Source of the DNA: an uncultured Erysipelotrichaceae bacterium
GTDB taxonomy: Bacteria > Bacillota_I > Bacilli_A > Erysipelotrichales > Coprobacillaceae
Reading direction: 5' to 3'
NCBI GenBank assembly: GCA_910588075.1
Contig: CAJUOS010000010.1
Location: 1 to 51,307 of the forward strand
DNA: 51,307 nt
The notes beneath the pieces are model-generated. The model did not search any database. It had not been told where the DNA came from and was given only the letters and a program-made list of their open reading frames with translations. A program made the position numbers and the translations under genes. The stretch's first letter is position 1; the number at the start of each line of letters is the position of its first letter. Shown here piece after piece: positions 42,695-51,307 of the stretch.

Positions 42695-44134
42695 TTATAA
42701 ATTTTCACCTTGATTTTTAATCACATCTTGATACCAATAGAAGGAATCTTTTCTATGTCTTGATAAATCTCCACTATCATCATCATGTTTATTTACATAA
42801 ATAAAACCATATCTTTTTTTCATTTCTCCTGTTGTTGCAGATACCAAGTCAATTGGCCCCCACATGAGATAACCAAAACATTCTACATAATCTTCAAGTA
42901 TAGCTTTTTTCATTTCACTGAAATGTGCTGATAAATAGGCAATTCGATAATCATCATGAATTTTCCCATCAATCATTTCATCTACTGCACCAATTCCATT
43001 CTCTGTTATCATAATTGGTAAGCCATATTTACGATATGTATAATTCAGAAGATATCTTAGTCCTATTGGATCTATTGCCCAACCCCACTTACTTTGTTTT
43101 AAATATGGATTTTGAGCACCACCCCATAATGATTCATTATCATCATGATCACATGGTGATTTTGATACTTCTGTTGAATAATAATTCATTCCTATAAAAT
43201 CTAATGTTCCTTTTTCAAAAGCTATTTCATCTTCTTTATCAATTTCTATATGAATATCATATTCTTCATATTCTTTTAATTTATATTTTGGGAATTTCCC
43301 ATTACACATAGCATCTATTTGATAAAAATCTCTATCCATATCTTGAAATGCTTTCATAACATTCATTGGATGACAATCTTTTGGATACATTGGAGTAATT
43401 CCAAACACACAACCAACTTGATTATTTGAATCTATATCTCTAATAAGTTTGACTGCTTTAACACTTGCTAGAGTCATATTGTATCCTATTTTTGCAAGAA
43501 CTTCTTTTTTATTGCCTTCTATTTCACTATATTTAAGTCCTGCAATAATATATGTAAAAATATCGGACGCTTCTGTTTGTGGATCAATATGATTCATTTC
43601 ATTAAATGTTACCCAATATTTAACTTTACCTTTTAAAGCAGTCACAACTGTTTGTACATAATTCAAATAAAAATCAATTAATTTTCTATTTGTCCATGAT
43701 CCATATTCTCTTACTAAATGAATAGGCATTTCAAAATGATATAATGTAACAATGGGTTCAATTCCATAATCAAGTAAAGTTTGAATAACATCTTGATAAT
43801 ATTCTATTCCTTTTTGATTAGGAATATCTTCATCACCATAAGGATAAATTCTTGACCAATCAATAGATATTCTTAAAGCTTTAAAGCCCATTTCAGCAAA
43901 CAATGCAATATCTTCCTTATATCTATGATAAAAATCTATACCTTCATGTGAAGGATATTTTTTATCTGCTTCTAACTCTGGTGTAAATTGTCTTGGTACT
44001 TCATAGCTTCCTGAAGTTGCATAATCCATGATTCCATGTCCTTTACCATCTTCTTGCCATGCCCCTTCACATTGATGAGCTGCAATACTGCCACCCCATA
44101 AAAAATCACTTGGAAATTTATTCATATAGTTCAC
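42695..44134 (-). CDS. 6-phospho-beta-glucosidase, glycoside hydrolase family 1
   Basis: 479 residues of GH1: N-terminal FLWGGSIAAHQCEGAW, acid/base Glu179 in VTFNEMNH, nucleophile Glu378 in IMITENGIGA, C-terminal GYLMWGPIDLVSATTGEMKK. The phosphate-loop style ending GEMKKRYGFIYV suits a 6-phospho-beta-glucosidase. It splits phosphorylated beta-glucosides delivered by the adjacent PTS (3 nt after its stop). Aryl-glucoside versus cellobiose-6-P preference is not decided by sequence. Confidence 0.95.
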   Translation of the reverse strand: MNYMNKFPSDFLWGGSIAAHQCEGAWQEDGKGHGIMDYATSGSYEVPRQFTPELEADKKYPSHEGIDFYHRYKEDIALFAEMGFKALRISIDWSRIYPYGDEDIPNQKGIEYYQDVIQTLLDYGIEPIVTLYHFEMPIHLVREYGSWTNRKLIDFYLNYVQTVVTALKGKVKYWVTFNEMNHIDPQTEASDIFTYIIAGLKYSEIEGNKKEVLAKIGYNMTLASVKAVKLIRDIDSNNQVGCVFGITPMYPKDCHPMNVMKAFQDMDRDFYQIDAMCNGKFPKYKLKEYEEYDIHIEIDKEDEIAFEKGTLDFIGMNYYSTEVSKSPCDHDDNESLWGGAQNPYLKQSKWGWAIDPIGLRYLLNYTYRKYGLPIMITENGIGAVDEMIDGKIHDDYRIAYLSAHFSEMKKAILEDYVECFGYLMWGPIDLVSATTGEMKKRYGFIYVNKHDDDSGDLSRHRKDSFYWYQDVIKNQGENL

Positions 44135-44137
44135 CTT

Positions 44138-45727
44138 CTATTCAATGACTTCTTCTGCTATTTTTTGTTGTGATTCACTTACTTCTTTTTCATATTGTTG
44201 TTTATCAGCAACTTTGAAGAATGGATAATATACAGCAACTGAAATCACAATAATTAATGCTGACCATATTGTTGTTGATAATGCTCCACTTGTCATTAAG
44301 AATCCAATCAAAATAGGTGGAGTTGTCCAAGGAACCATTGATACAGTTGGCATAGCTATAATGCCTGCTTCCATCAATAGAATAGTTGAACCTGCTAATA
44401 TTCCTGGTAATATTACAAATGGGAATAAGAATATTGGGTTAAAACAGATTGGTGTCCCAAAAATAATAGGTTCATTAATATTAAAGATACCTGGACCAAT
44501 TGACATTCTTCCTAAAGTCTTAAAATATTGACTCTTTGCAACAAATGACATTAAAACCATTAAACCAATAGTTGCTCCTGTACCACCAGCCCAAATCAAA
44601 ACATCTGTTCCATAAGTTGCGCCATAAATAGCTGCTCCACCAGCTCTAATAGCTTCTTCATTAGCAATACCATTAGCTAACAAGAATGGATAAGCAACAT
44701 CACAAACAACTGCACTGTTAATACCACAGAAGAATACTAATCCCATTAAACTATGATATAAAGCATATCCCCAAGGTGTTTTTAATAAGTTTGATACTGG
44801 CGACATAAGTGTTGCCATAAATGTATTTAAGTTAAACCCTAATACAACAGCAATAATTCCAAAAAGAATGAAAACAACTGATGCTGGGATTAAAGATGAG
44901 AATGAATGACTTACTGCTGGTGGAACACCATCAGGCATTTTAATTCCCCATCCTTTTAATTCAAATAATGATAAAATACGTACTGTTACTAACCCAACAA
45001 CGATTGATGTTAATAATCCTGAAGTTCCAAATCCTGCAACATCAATTCCCACTTCTGGATTATATTGAGTTAAACAGAAAGCTCCTAATGATGTTACTGT
45101 ATTTGTCCATTTATTTGCTTGATAAGCTTCTGCTCCAAAATAACCAGTTGCTCCAGCTACAAATAATGCTAATATTCCAGTTGTACAAGCATTAACTGCA
45201 TAAAAGAAAGGTGCTGCTGGTTCAAAAAACTTTTGTAAAGGTTCAAATGGAAGTTCTGGTAATAAAATTGTAATACTTCCAATAATTAAAAGTGCCATAG
45301 CTGAACACATTGCATTACGAATAATTGTTAATATTCTGTTGCTTCCAAATTTTAAAGCATATGGCATAATTTTTTGTTCAAGAAATCCTGATATACGATC
45401 CATTTTCATTTCCTCCTGCTCTAGTTCGATCCTTTTCAATGCTCTAAGTAGCACTGACTCTCCATTCATTTCCCCATATTCTTTACGGCCGATAAGTAAT
45501 ACTGGGATTGATAAAGGTTTTGCAATGTCAAGAATTCTTTCAAATTCATGAGTACATTGAGGTGCAATTAAAATAATATCTGCTTTTGATGCATATTGTT
45601 GAACTTGAAATGCTCCAACTGATGCAATTGCACAATCTATATCTAGCTCTTTAGCTGCTTGTCTCATATTTTGCACTAAAATGCTAGATGACATTCCTGC
45701 GGCACAACATAATAGAATTTTCTTCAT
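44138..45727 (-). CDS. PTS lactose/cellobiose-family transporter, fused EIIB-EIIC
   Basis: 529 residues. EIIB (about 1-100) with phosphocysteine in LLCCAAGMSSSILVQNM (Cys8), a linker, then EIIC (about 115-515) with ten or so helices (IVVGLVTVRILSLFELKGWG; GIFNINEPIIFGTPICFNPI, the EIIC family signature). It imports and phosphorylates beta-glucosides using HPr~P via an EIIA not encoded here. In the cel/lic type these subunits are usually separate, so the IIB-IIC fusion is less common. Regulated by the adjacent LicR-type activator; operator 52 nt upstream. Confidence 0.94.
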   Translation of the reverse strand: MKKILLCCAAGMSSSILVQNMRQAAKELDIDCAIASVGAFQVQQYASKADIILIAPQCTHEFERILDIAKPLSIPVLLIGRKEYGEMNGESVLLRALKRIELEQEEMKMDRISGFLEQKIMPYALKFGSNRILTIIRNAMCSAMALLIIGSITILLPELPFEPLQKFFEPAAPFFYAVNACTTGILALFVAGATGYFGAEAYQANKWTNTVTSLGAFCLTQYNPEVGIDVAGFGTSGLLTSIVVGLVTVRILSLFELKGWGIKMPDGVPPAVSHSFSSLIPASVVFILFGIIAVVLGFNLNTFMATLMSPVSNLLKTPWGYALYHSLMGLVFFCGINSAVVCDVAYPFLLANGIANEEAIRAGGAAIYGATYGTDVLIWAGGTGATIGLMVLMSFVAKSQYFKTLGRMSIGPGIFNINEPIIFGTPICFNPIFLFPFVILPGILAGSTILLMEAGIIAMPTVSMVPWTTPPILIGFLMTSGALSTTIWSALIIVISVAVYYPFFKVADKQQYEKEVSESQQKIAEEVIE

Positions 45728-45779
45728 TGCTTCTACCTACCTTTATTTTACTTATTTTTTAAAATACTTAAATCGAACT

Positions 45780-45805
45780 TATTTCCTTTTCTAAAGAGGA
45801 AATGA
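45780..45805. promoter_or_regulatory. Shared operator upstream of the PTS-GH1 operon
   Basis: 26 nt, TATTTCCTTTTC then TAAAGAGGAAATGA, an inverted repeat (ATTTCC...GGAAAT). It differs at one base from 47818-47843. It ends at the regulator stop codon and lies exactly 52 nt before the EIIBC ATG. Confidence 0.75.
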
Positions 45806-45806
45806 A

Positions 45807-47765
45807 TCAACCAAATAAAACATCTATATCATTCTTTTTTTGCTCATTAGCAATTTTCTTTAAGATATTTTTTAAGTGCTGTAATGATAAATCATTTTCT
45901 AATTCTTGCATTGCCTTTTGATTAAACACTAAAGAGGATAACGTTTCATGTAATAAACCTAGTGCTTCCTGTGAATCTTTTTGAACACTTAATAAAAATA
46001 TATATTTTACATTTTGATATTTCCACTTAATAGCTTTCTTTAAAACTCCTACTGCTACAAATGTTTCATCTGTTAATGGTTTCATTGGATGTGGCATTGC
46101 AATAGCATTTCCAAATTCAGTAACTGAAAATTTTTCTCTCTTTAAAATTTCTTCTTCAAAATGATTTGGAACAGTTTTGACATTAGCAATTCTTTGACAC
46201 ATTTCATGAATTAATTCTTCTTTTGTTTTTCCACTCAAATCTGTAAATAGCAATTCTTGTTGAAAATATTGATCCACAAATGACAATTCTTCATTTTGTG
46301 ATAAGAAAGCTTCACTTAATGAAATCATATCTTGATCATTTAAAAAATATTGAACATGAATAGTTGGTATCTCTGTTTTAAATGGAATAGGTACTGTACT
46401 TAATATAAAATCATATGCTAATTGATCAATATTTGATAATTCATACAATTCTGTAACATAGATACTATTAATATTATCTTTAAATCTTTGTTTAACTTTA
46501 TATAATAAAATTTGTGAACTTCCCATACCACTTGCACAAATAATTATAACATTCTTTTTAGGTCCATTTTTTTGATATCTTTCAATGGCTAATGCAAAAT
46601 GTAAAGCAATGTAACCTATCTCATTTTCACTTACTGACTTATTAATATATGATTGAATAATATGTGCAGCTAAAATACTAATTTCAAAAGCTAAAGGATT
46701 TTCAGATTTAATTTGCTGTAATAATGGATTTTGGATAACCATTCCATATTTCAAACGATTCATCATAGGTTGTAAATGTAATGATAAAGATGTATATAAA
46801 TCTAAATCTGTCATAAAATTCATAGCAAATTTATCATTAATTTCTTTCATAATTTGATTCATGAGTTCTTCATAATCTTGATTCAAATATAAAGTATTAG
46901 AATTATATTGAACAGCTTTCTTTCCTGATAAATGCATAGCTATATAATAAATTTCAACCTTTGGAAAATGAACTTCAAATCTTTGTTCTAATTCTTGACA
47001 TAAAATTTCAGCAACTTCATACTCTCTACTCTTTTCAATCTCACTATCATATTCACAAGGCATTGATTTTGTATCTTCTTTTAATCTCAATAATGCAATC
47101 ATAATATGAATAACAAGATTCTGAAAACCAATATCAGTTAACTTAAATCTCTCATTAACCATTGTTTTATATAAAATTGTTGAGATTTCTTCTTGTTGTT
47201 TTGTTGATGATGTTTGTGATAAATAAACACCATCATCTTTAGTACCATGATAAAAATATTGTGATATACATAATCTTTTATGAAACTCACTACCTACTAT
47301 TTTTAATCCATAAAAGGGTTTTGTTTCTAAAGTTAAATGAAAATATTTTAATTTTTCTCTGACCTCTTTTAAATCGCTACTTAACGTAGAACGACTTACA
47401 AAGATACGATCACAAATATCTTCCATTTTGATATAATCTTCTTCAGTTAGGAACATTCTTATTAAATAATGTACTCTATCTTCTGGATAAATAGGAATTA
47501 ACATTTGATCTTCAGAATTTTTCTTTAGCATTGTTTCTAAATAGTTATAATATTTTTCTTCATCATTAATCACTAATTCATAACCAATAGCATGTTTGGA
47601 AATAATCTCCATTCCATGCTGATGAAGATGTTCTTTATATTCTTTTAAATCATTCCTTAAAGTTCTTACTGTAATACCTAACTGTCTGCTTAATTCTGGT
47701 CCACTCATTGGTGTTTCAGCATGACTTAAAATTTTTATTGTTTCTATCATCCTTTTATTTTCCAT
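45807..47765 (-). CDS. LicR/MtlR-type PTS-regulated transcriptional activator (HTH-PRD-EIIB-EIIA)
   Basis: 652 residues from ATG 47765 (MENKRMIETIKIL), with AGGTGA 5 nt upstream; a GTG three codons earlier is less likely. HTH_11 (about 5-60), Mga-like HTH (about 75-160), two PRDs (about 180-395), EIIB-like domain with the CASGMGSS cysteine near residue 407, and EIIA (PTS_IIA fructose/mannitol type) with His near residue 558 in AIAMPHPMKPL. Phosphorylation at these sites toggles activation by sugar and HPr state. Just upstream of the PTS-GH1 operon it surely controls; its own promoter has the same operator, suggesting autoregulation. Confidence 0.94.
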   Translation of the reverse strand: MENKRMIETIKILSHAETPMSGPELSRQLGITVRTLRNDLKEYKEHLHQHGMEIISKHAIGYELVINDEEKYYNYLETMLKKNSEDQMLIPIYPEDRVHYLIRMFLTEEDYIKMEDICDRIFVSRSTLSSDLKEVREKLKYFHLTLETKPFYGLKIVGSEFHKRLCISQYFYHGTKDDGVYLSQTSSTKQQEEISTILYKTMVNERFKLTDIGFQNLVIHIMIALLRLKEDTKSMPCEYDSEIEKSREYEVAEILCQELEQRFEVHFPKVEIYYIAMHLSGKKAVQYNSNTLYLNQDYEELMNQIMKEINDKFAMNFMTDLDLYTSLSLHLQPMMNRLKYGMVIQNPLLQQIKSENPLAFEISILAAHIIQSYINKSVSENEIGYIALHFALAIERYQKNGPKKNVIIICASGMGSSQILLYKVKQRFKDNINSIYVTELYELSNIDQLAYDFILSTVPIPFKTEIPTIHVQYFLNDQDMISLSEAFLSQNEELSFVDQYFQQELLFTDLSGKTKEELIHEMCQRIANVKTVPNHFEEEILKREKFSVTEFGNAIAMPHPMKPLTDETFVAVGVLKKAIKWKYQNVKYIFLLSVQKDSQEALGLLHETLSSLVFNQKAMQELENDLSLQHLKNILKKIANEQKKNDIDVLFG

Positions 47766-47817
47766 ATTATTCACCTATTATATTATAACCCCTTTCGACA
47801 TTTTTCTACAACCATTG

Positions 47818-47843
47818 TATTTCCTTTTTTAAAGAGGAAATGA
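47818..47843. promoter_or_regulatory. Shared operator upstream of the LicR-type activator gene
   Basis: 26 nt, TATTTCCTTTTT then TAAAGAGGAAATGA; one-base difference from 45780-45805. On the minus strand it lies just before TTGTAG (-35-like), 18 nt, TATAAT, then ATG exactly 52 nt from the operator, suited to activation. Confidence 0.75.
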
Positions 47844-47939
47844 TAAAATAAATTTATCTTTAATCAATTAAGTATAAATAAATCACTTCATAACTATGTT
47901 CTTATTATAAAAAGATAATTTTTTTATTTTATAGCCCTA

Positions 47940-47980
47940 TGTCAAAGACTTTTGACAGACAAAAAAAGAACTTTTATATA
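47940..47980 (+). promoter_or_regulatory. Promoter and operator of the XRE-ABC operon
   Basis: -35 TTGACA (47952-47957), 17-nt spacer, -10 TATATA (47975-47980). The inverted repeat TGTCAAA-GACT-TTTGACA (47940-47957) includes the -35, the expected place for autorepression by the XRE protein. Confidence 0.75.
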
Positions 47981-48002
47981 AAATATTGCTTGGAGGTACA
48001 AA

Positions 48003-48584
48003 ATGGATATTGGAAATAAAATTAAAGAATATAGAAAAATGTTAAATATGTCTCAAGATGAGTTAGCACTAAAAGTTTTTGTTTCAAGACAAACAGTTTC
48101 AAATTGGGAAACAAATAAAAGTTATCCTGATATAAAGAGTTTATCTTTACTTAGCAATATCTTTAATGTATCCTTAGACGATTTTATAAAAGGAGATATT
48201 GATGAGATGAAAAGAATAATCGATGAAGAGAAAGTCAAAGAATTTCATTTGCTTAGTATTATTTATTCCATAGAACTTATTATTCTTATTATAAGTGCAT
48301 ACCCATTAGCAAAGTTTTTAAATACTATTGGTATAGTGATTTGGGTTTTATGTCTTATTGTTACTTTTGGAACTGCTTTTTTTATTGAAAGGTTTAAGAG
48401 AAACTATGATATTCAAACTTATAAAGAAATTATTGCTTTTTGTGAAGGAAAACAATTGACTCATGATGAAATACAACAGGAATTTGGAAAACGTATTTAT
48501 CAAAAAATTTTATATGCAATTATTGTTGGAATGATTGCTTTTGTTGTAAGTGTTGTCATTATATTTATTGTTGATAGATTATAA
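48003..48584 (+). CDS. Membrane-anchored XRE-family regulator
   Basis: 193 residues. HTH_3 domain at 1-65 (IKEYRKMLNMSQDELALKVF, VSRQTVSNWETNKSYPDIKS); a linker; then three helices (about 80-102, 108-128, 168-190). Such DNA-binding membrane proteins sense envelope conditions or the neighbouring transporter. TTGGAGG ribosome site; followed 27 nt later by the ABC ATPase gene. It may bind the repeat at 47940-47957. Confidence 0.88.
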   Translation: MDIGNKIKEYRKMLNMSQDELALKVFVSRQTVSNWETNKSYPDIKSLSLLSNIFNVSLDDFIKGDIDEMKRIIDEEKVKEFHLLSIIYSIELIILIISAYPLAKFLNTIGIVIWVLCLIVTFGTAFFIERFKRNYDIQTYKEIIAFCEGKQLTHDEIQQEFGKRIYQKILYAIIVGMIAFVVSVVIIFIVDRL

Positions 48585-48611
48585 TTTTAGAAATGAAAGT
48601 GAGAAATAAAG

Positions 48612-49307
48612 ATGAAATTAATTATTAAAGATTTAAAGAAAACATTTGATGAAAAAGAAGTTTTAAAAGGTATAAATTTTGAATTTGAGAAAGGAAAAAT
48701 CTATGGTCTTCTTGGAAGAAATGGAGCAGGTAAAACGACATTCTTTAATTGTTTGAATGAAGATTTATCTATTGATGAAGGAGAATTTTATATTGATGAC
48801 GAATATAAAAGGAAACTAGTAGCAGAAGATATTGGATATGTTTTATCTATTCCTAATGTACCTGAATTTTTAACAGGAAGAGAATTTCTTAAATTCTTTA
48901 TAGAAATTAATAAAGTTAGGATAAAAGACAAAAAAACGATTGATGATTATTTTGATTTTATGAAAATTGATATTGAAGATCGTGATAGATTGCTTAAAGA
49001 TTATTCTCATGGTATGAAAAATAAAATGCAGATGTTGGTTCATATTATTGCTAATCCTAATATTTTATTACTTGATGAGCCTTTAACATCTTTTGATGTT
49101 GTTGTTGCAGAAGAAATGCAGGATATGTTAAAAAGTATTAAAACAAATCATATTATTATTTTTTCTACTCATATTATGGAACTGGCTCTTAATTTATGTG
49201 ATGAAATTGTTGTTTTAAATAAAGGTGTATTAGAAAAAATTGATACAATAAATTGTGATGATAAAACTTTAAAAGATAAAATTATTTCTACTTTAAAGGA
49301 GCAATAA
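48612..49307 (+). CDS. ABC transporter ATP-binding protein
   Basis: 231 residues. Walker A YGLLGRNGAGKTTFFN (about 32-47); Q-loop region with VLSIPNVPEFL; signature degenerate as DYSHGMKNKMQML (S-H-G-M in place of SGGQ); Walker B ILLLDEPLTSFD; H-loop IIFSTHIMEL. It drives the downstream permease; the type is that of exporters or resistance pumps. One nt separates it from the permease gene. Confidence 0.92.
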   Translation: MKLIIKDLKKTFDEKEVLKGINFEFEKGKIYGLLGRNGAGKTTFFNCLNEDLSIDEGEFYIDDEYKRKLVAEDIGYVLSIPNVPEFLTGREFLKFFIEINKVRIKDKKTIDDYFDFMKIDIEDRDRLLKDYSHGMKNKMQMLVHIIANPNILLLDEPLTSFDVVVAEEMQDMLKSIKTNHIIIFSTHIMELALNLCDEIVVLNKGVLEKIDTINCDDKTLKDKIISTLKEQ

Positions 49308-49308
49308 T

Positions 49309-50886
49309 ATGATTAAAACATTTATGATTTCTTTTCGATTAAAGAACACTTATCGTGCAAATAGTATGATTTATTCTTTAAAAGGACTTCCTATTGTTCA
49401 TCACTTGTTACCTGATAGTTTATATAAAAATCAAGGATTAAAAACATTTGCGCATATAATCAGTATCTTATTAGAAATAATAAATACTTTTTTAGGAAAA
49501 TACCTTTATTGTTTAGTAATGATATTTTTTATGTCATCTTTTTATCAGACAAACCAAGCTTACACTTTTTTACATATTTTTATTTTTTTAACAATTGCTG
49601 GTGGTCTATTAAATACTTATATGTTTAATCCTACTAAAGATAAATACTATGCTATTATTTTAATGAATATTGATACAGATAAATATGCTGTATCTAATTA
49701 TCTTTATACTATGTTAAAAGTTTTTATTGGCTTTATGCCTATAATGCTTTACTTCTCAACTTTTATAAAATTACCATTATGGATATTTATAGTTATGCCT
49801 ATATATGTTGTTATGATTAAAATGATAGTTATTTTCTTTGATATTGAAAAATATAAGAGAAAAGGCATTGCAACTAATGAAAATTTACCAACCAAAACCT
49901 TATGGTTTATTGTTGGTTTACTTGTTATACTGGCTTATGGATTACCATTATTAGGAATAATTATGCCGCAAATTTTCTTTATTACGTTATTCATTTGTAG
50001 TTTACTTTTAGGTATTTATAGCTTTATTGTTATTTTTCAATTTAGTGATTATAAAAAACTTTATAAAATAATTTTAACAATAGATAATATTAACGTTATT
50101 CACAATGCAAATAGTACTGAAACTATTAAAAATAACATTGCTGAAACTATTGAACTCAATCCATCTATTCAAAGTCATAAAGAAGGATTTGCATATTTTC
50201 ATGAATTGTTTGTTAAAAGACACAGCAAGCTCCTTACACAGGCTGTAAAAAAACAAACTTGTGTTATTTTATTAATAATAGCTGGAATTCTTATATTTGT
50301 TCATACTGTACCTGAAATAAAAATATATTTAAATAATATAACATTAACATATTTACCTTATTTTGTACTTATTATGTATTTCTTAAATAGAGGAACAACT
50401 ATTACACAAGCTATGTTCATAAATTGTGATCATTGTATGTTAACGTATCGTATATTTAGAACACCAAAAGTTCTTTTAGGAATATTTACTCAAAGATTAA
50501 AAACATTAATCTTTATCAATTTATTACCTTCTAGTATTTTAGGATTAGGTTTAGTGCTTATTTTATATATAACAGGTGGAACAACAAACTATCTTAATTA
50601 TTTCATTTTATTTATATCAATCAATGCAATGAGTATATTCTTCTCTATTCATTATTTATCAATGTATTATCTTTTACAGCCTTATAATATAAATACAGAA
50701 ATAAAAAATAGTACATATTCATTAGTTAAAACTTTGACTTATTTTATATGTTACTTGATGATCCAAATTAAACTACCAACATTTGAATTTGGAATAGCCA
50801 TTATTATTTTTACTATTATATATACTATCATTTCATTAATTCTTATATATAAATTCGCTCCTAAAACTTTTAAGATAAGACAATAA
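49309..50886 (+). CDS. ABC transporter permease-like membrane protein
   Basis: 525 residues with about ten to twelve hydrophobic segments (for example YCLVMIFFMSSFYQTNQAYT, TLWFIVGLLVILAYGLPLLG, LLIIAGILIFVHTVP and a helical C-terminal part). No soluble domain of note. Partner of the ATPase immediately upstream. Substrate unknown; similar operons serve antimicrobial-peptide resistance or export, but no precursor gene is near. Confidence 0.85.
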   Translation: MIKTFMISFRLKNTYRANSMIYSLKGLPIVHHLLPDSLYKNQGLKTFAHIISILLEIINTFLGKYLYCLVMIFFMSSFYQTNQAYTFLHIFIFLTIAGGLLNTYMFNPTKDKYYAIILMNIDTDKYAVSNYLYTMLKVFIGFMPIMLYFSTFIKLPLWIFIVMPIYVVMIKMIVIFFDIEKYKRKGIATNENLPTKTLWFIVGLLVILAYGLPLLGIIMPQIFFITLFICSLLLGIYSFIVIFQFSDYKKLYKIILTIDNINVIHNANSTETIKNNIAETIELNPSIQSHKEGFAYFHELFVKRHSKLLTQAVKKQTCVILLIIAGILIFVHTVPEIKIYLNNITLTYLPYFVLIMYFLNRGTTITQAMFINCDHCMLTYRIFRTPKVLLGIFTQRLKTLIFINLLPSSILGLGLVLILYITGGTTNYLNYFILFISINAMSIFFSIHYLSMYYLLQPYNINTEIKNSTYSLVKTLTYFICYLMIQIKLPTFEFGIAIIIFTIIYTIISLILIYKFAPKTFKIRQ

Positions 50887-50920
50887 TAAAAAGCAAGTTT
50901 GTTCAAAAACTTGCCTTTTG
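50887..50920 (+). terminator. Terminator of the XRE-ABC operon
   Basis: GCAAGTTT / AAACTTGC stem, extended by A-T pairs on both ends with one mismatch, followed by TTTTG. 4 nt after the permease stop. Confidence 0.8.
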
Positions 50921-51079
50921 TCTATTTAATACTATAAAATTTATAAATAAGAACTTATTTTTTATATTTATTTATAATTTGAAAGAGGAAATCTTCTTTT
51001 ATATAAATAAGAGCTTTTACCCTTACAAAAAAACTCTAAAAACATTGATAAAATCAACATTTCTAAAGTTATTTAAGAA

Positions 51080-51163
51080 TGGTGCGGGTGACAGGACTTG
51101 AACCTGCACGCCGAAGCACTAGATCCTAAGTCTAGCGTGTCTGCCAGTTTCACCACACCCGCA
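51080..51163 (-). tRNA. tRNA-Leu (anticodon TAG)
   Basis: 84 nt with long variable arm, anticodon stem CTAGA/TCTAG with loop CTTAGGA; acceptor TGCGGGTG/CACCCGCA and encoded CCA. Confidence 0.92.
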
Positions 51164-51169
51164 TATGAA

Positions 51170-51245
51170 TGGTGACCCGCAGGCGACTCGAACGCCTGAC
51201 CCTCTGATTAAAAGTCAGATGCTCTACCTACTGAGCTAGCGGGTC
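51170..51245 (-). tRNA. tRNA-Lys (anticodon TTT)
   Basis: 76 nt, acceptor GACCCGC/GCGGGTC, anticodon stem TCTGA/TCAGA with loop CTTTTAA, encoded CCA. Six nt from tRNA-Leu. Confidence 0.93.
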
Positions 51246-51252
51246 ATTGATC

Positions 51253-51307
51253 TGGTGCCGGCTAAAGGACTTGAACCCTCAACCTACTGATTACAAGTCA
51301 GTTGCTC
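51253..51307 (-). tRNA. tRNA-Thr (anticodon TGT), cut by window end
   Basis: The 3' two thirds are present: anticodon stem ACTGA/TCAGT with loop CTTGTAA, T-arm GGGTTCAAGTCC, encoded CCA. The 5' part lies outside. It shows that a tRNA cluster continues beyond the window. Confidence 0.85.

Overview
The window is AT-rich, low-GC Firmicutes DNA. Gene content (sigA-dnaG-glyQS-recO-era-ybeY neighbourhood, acetylase-type diaminopimelate genes, PRD/PTS regulation, single-subunit glycyl-tRNA synthetase) fits a gut Erysipelotrichia/Coprobacillaceae-type bacterium (Thomasclavelia/Coprobacillus-like). This placement is inference from family knowledge; no 16S gene is present.

Layout. 1-7.7 kb: MATE exporter, Cof-type HAD phosphatase, a soluble hybrid histidine kinase, a secreted CHAP-domain wall hydrolase and a small lipoprotein. 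7.75-19.1 kb: a long minus-strand housekeeping block (NUDIX, Nif3, TrmK, RpoD, DnaG, GlyS, alpha/beta hydrolase, YgiQ, RecO, Era, YbeY). 19.2-21.8 kb: XRE regulator and a C39 peptidase-ABC exporter. 21.8-25.7 kb: four-gene operon for meso-diaminopimelate by the N-acetyl route (dapF-dapH-dapL-aminotransferase).

25.8-33.6 kb is an accessory island ending at an intact tRNA-His. It holds two divergent cassettes of the same plan: leftward, a secreted protein followed by a tiny two-helix membrane protein; rightward, a PadR regulator, then (in cassette 2) a HAAS/DUF1700-like membrane protein, then a second secreted protein. The two leftward promoters have identical geometry and each carries a perfect cre-like palindrome just after the -10. 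Most rightward genes are broken, chiefly by one-base changes in A or T runs. A tyrosine-recombinase C-terminal relic sits beside a duplicated tRNA-His 3' end plus terminator, so the island looks like serial integrations at tRNA-His. An IS1595-like transposase relic lies at its left.

33.7-51.3 kb: LppM-like lipoprotein, meso-DAP dehydrogenase (a second route to meso-DAP), cupin, solitary SIR2 protein, Mrp Fe-S carrier, YitT protein, an unusual PTS-IIB/ROK fusion, a methyltransferase-like membrane protein, then a beta-glucoside PTS operon (IIBC, GH1, lipoprotein hydrolase) with its LicR-type activator. The PTS and activator genes share a 26-bp operator placed exactly 52 nt before each start codon. 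Next comes a self-contained XRE-ABC transporter operon, and finally a tRNA cluster (Leu, Lys, Thr) running off the window.

Best candidate for an undescribed system: the PadR/cre-controlled secreted-protein plus small-membrane-protein cassette, duplicated and decaying at tRNA-His.
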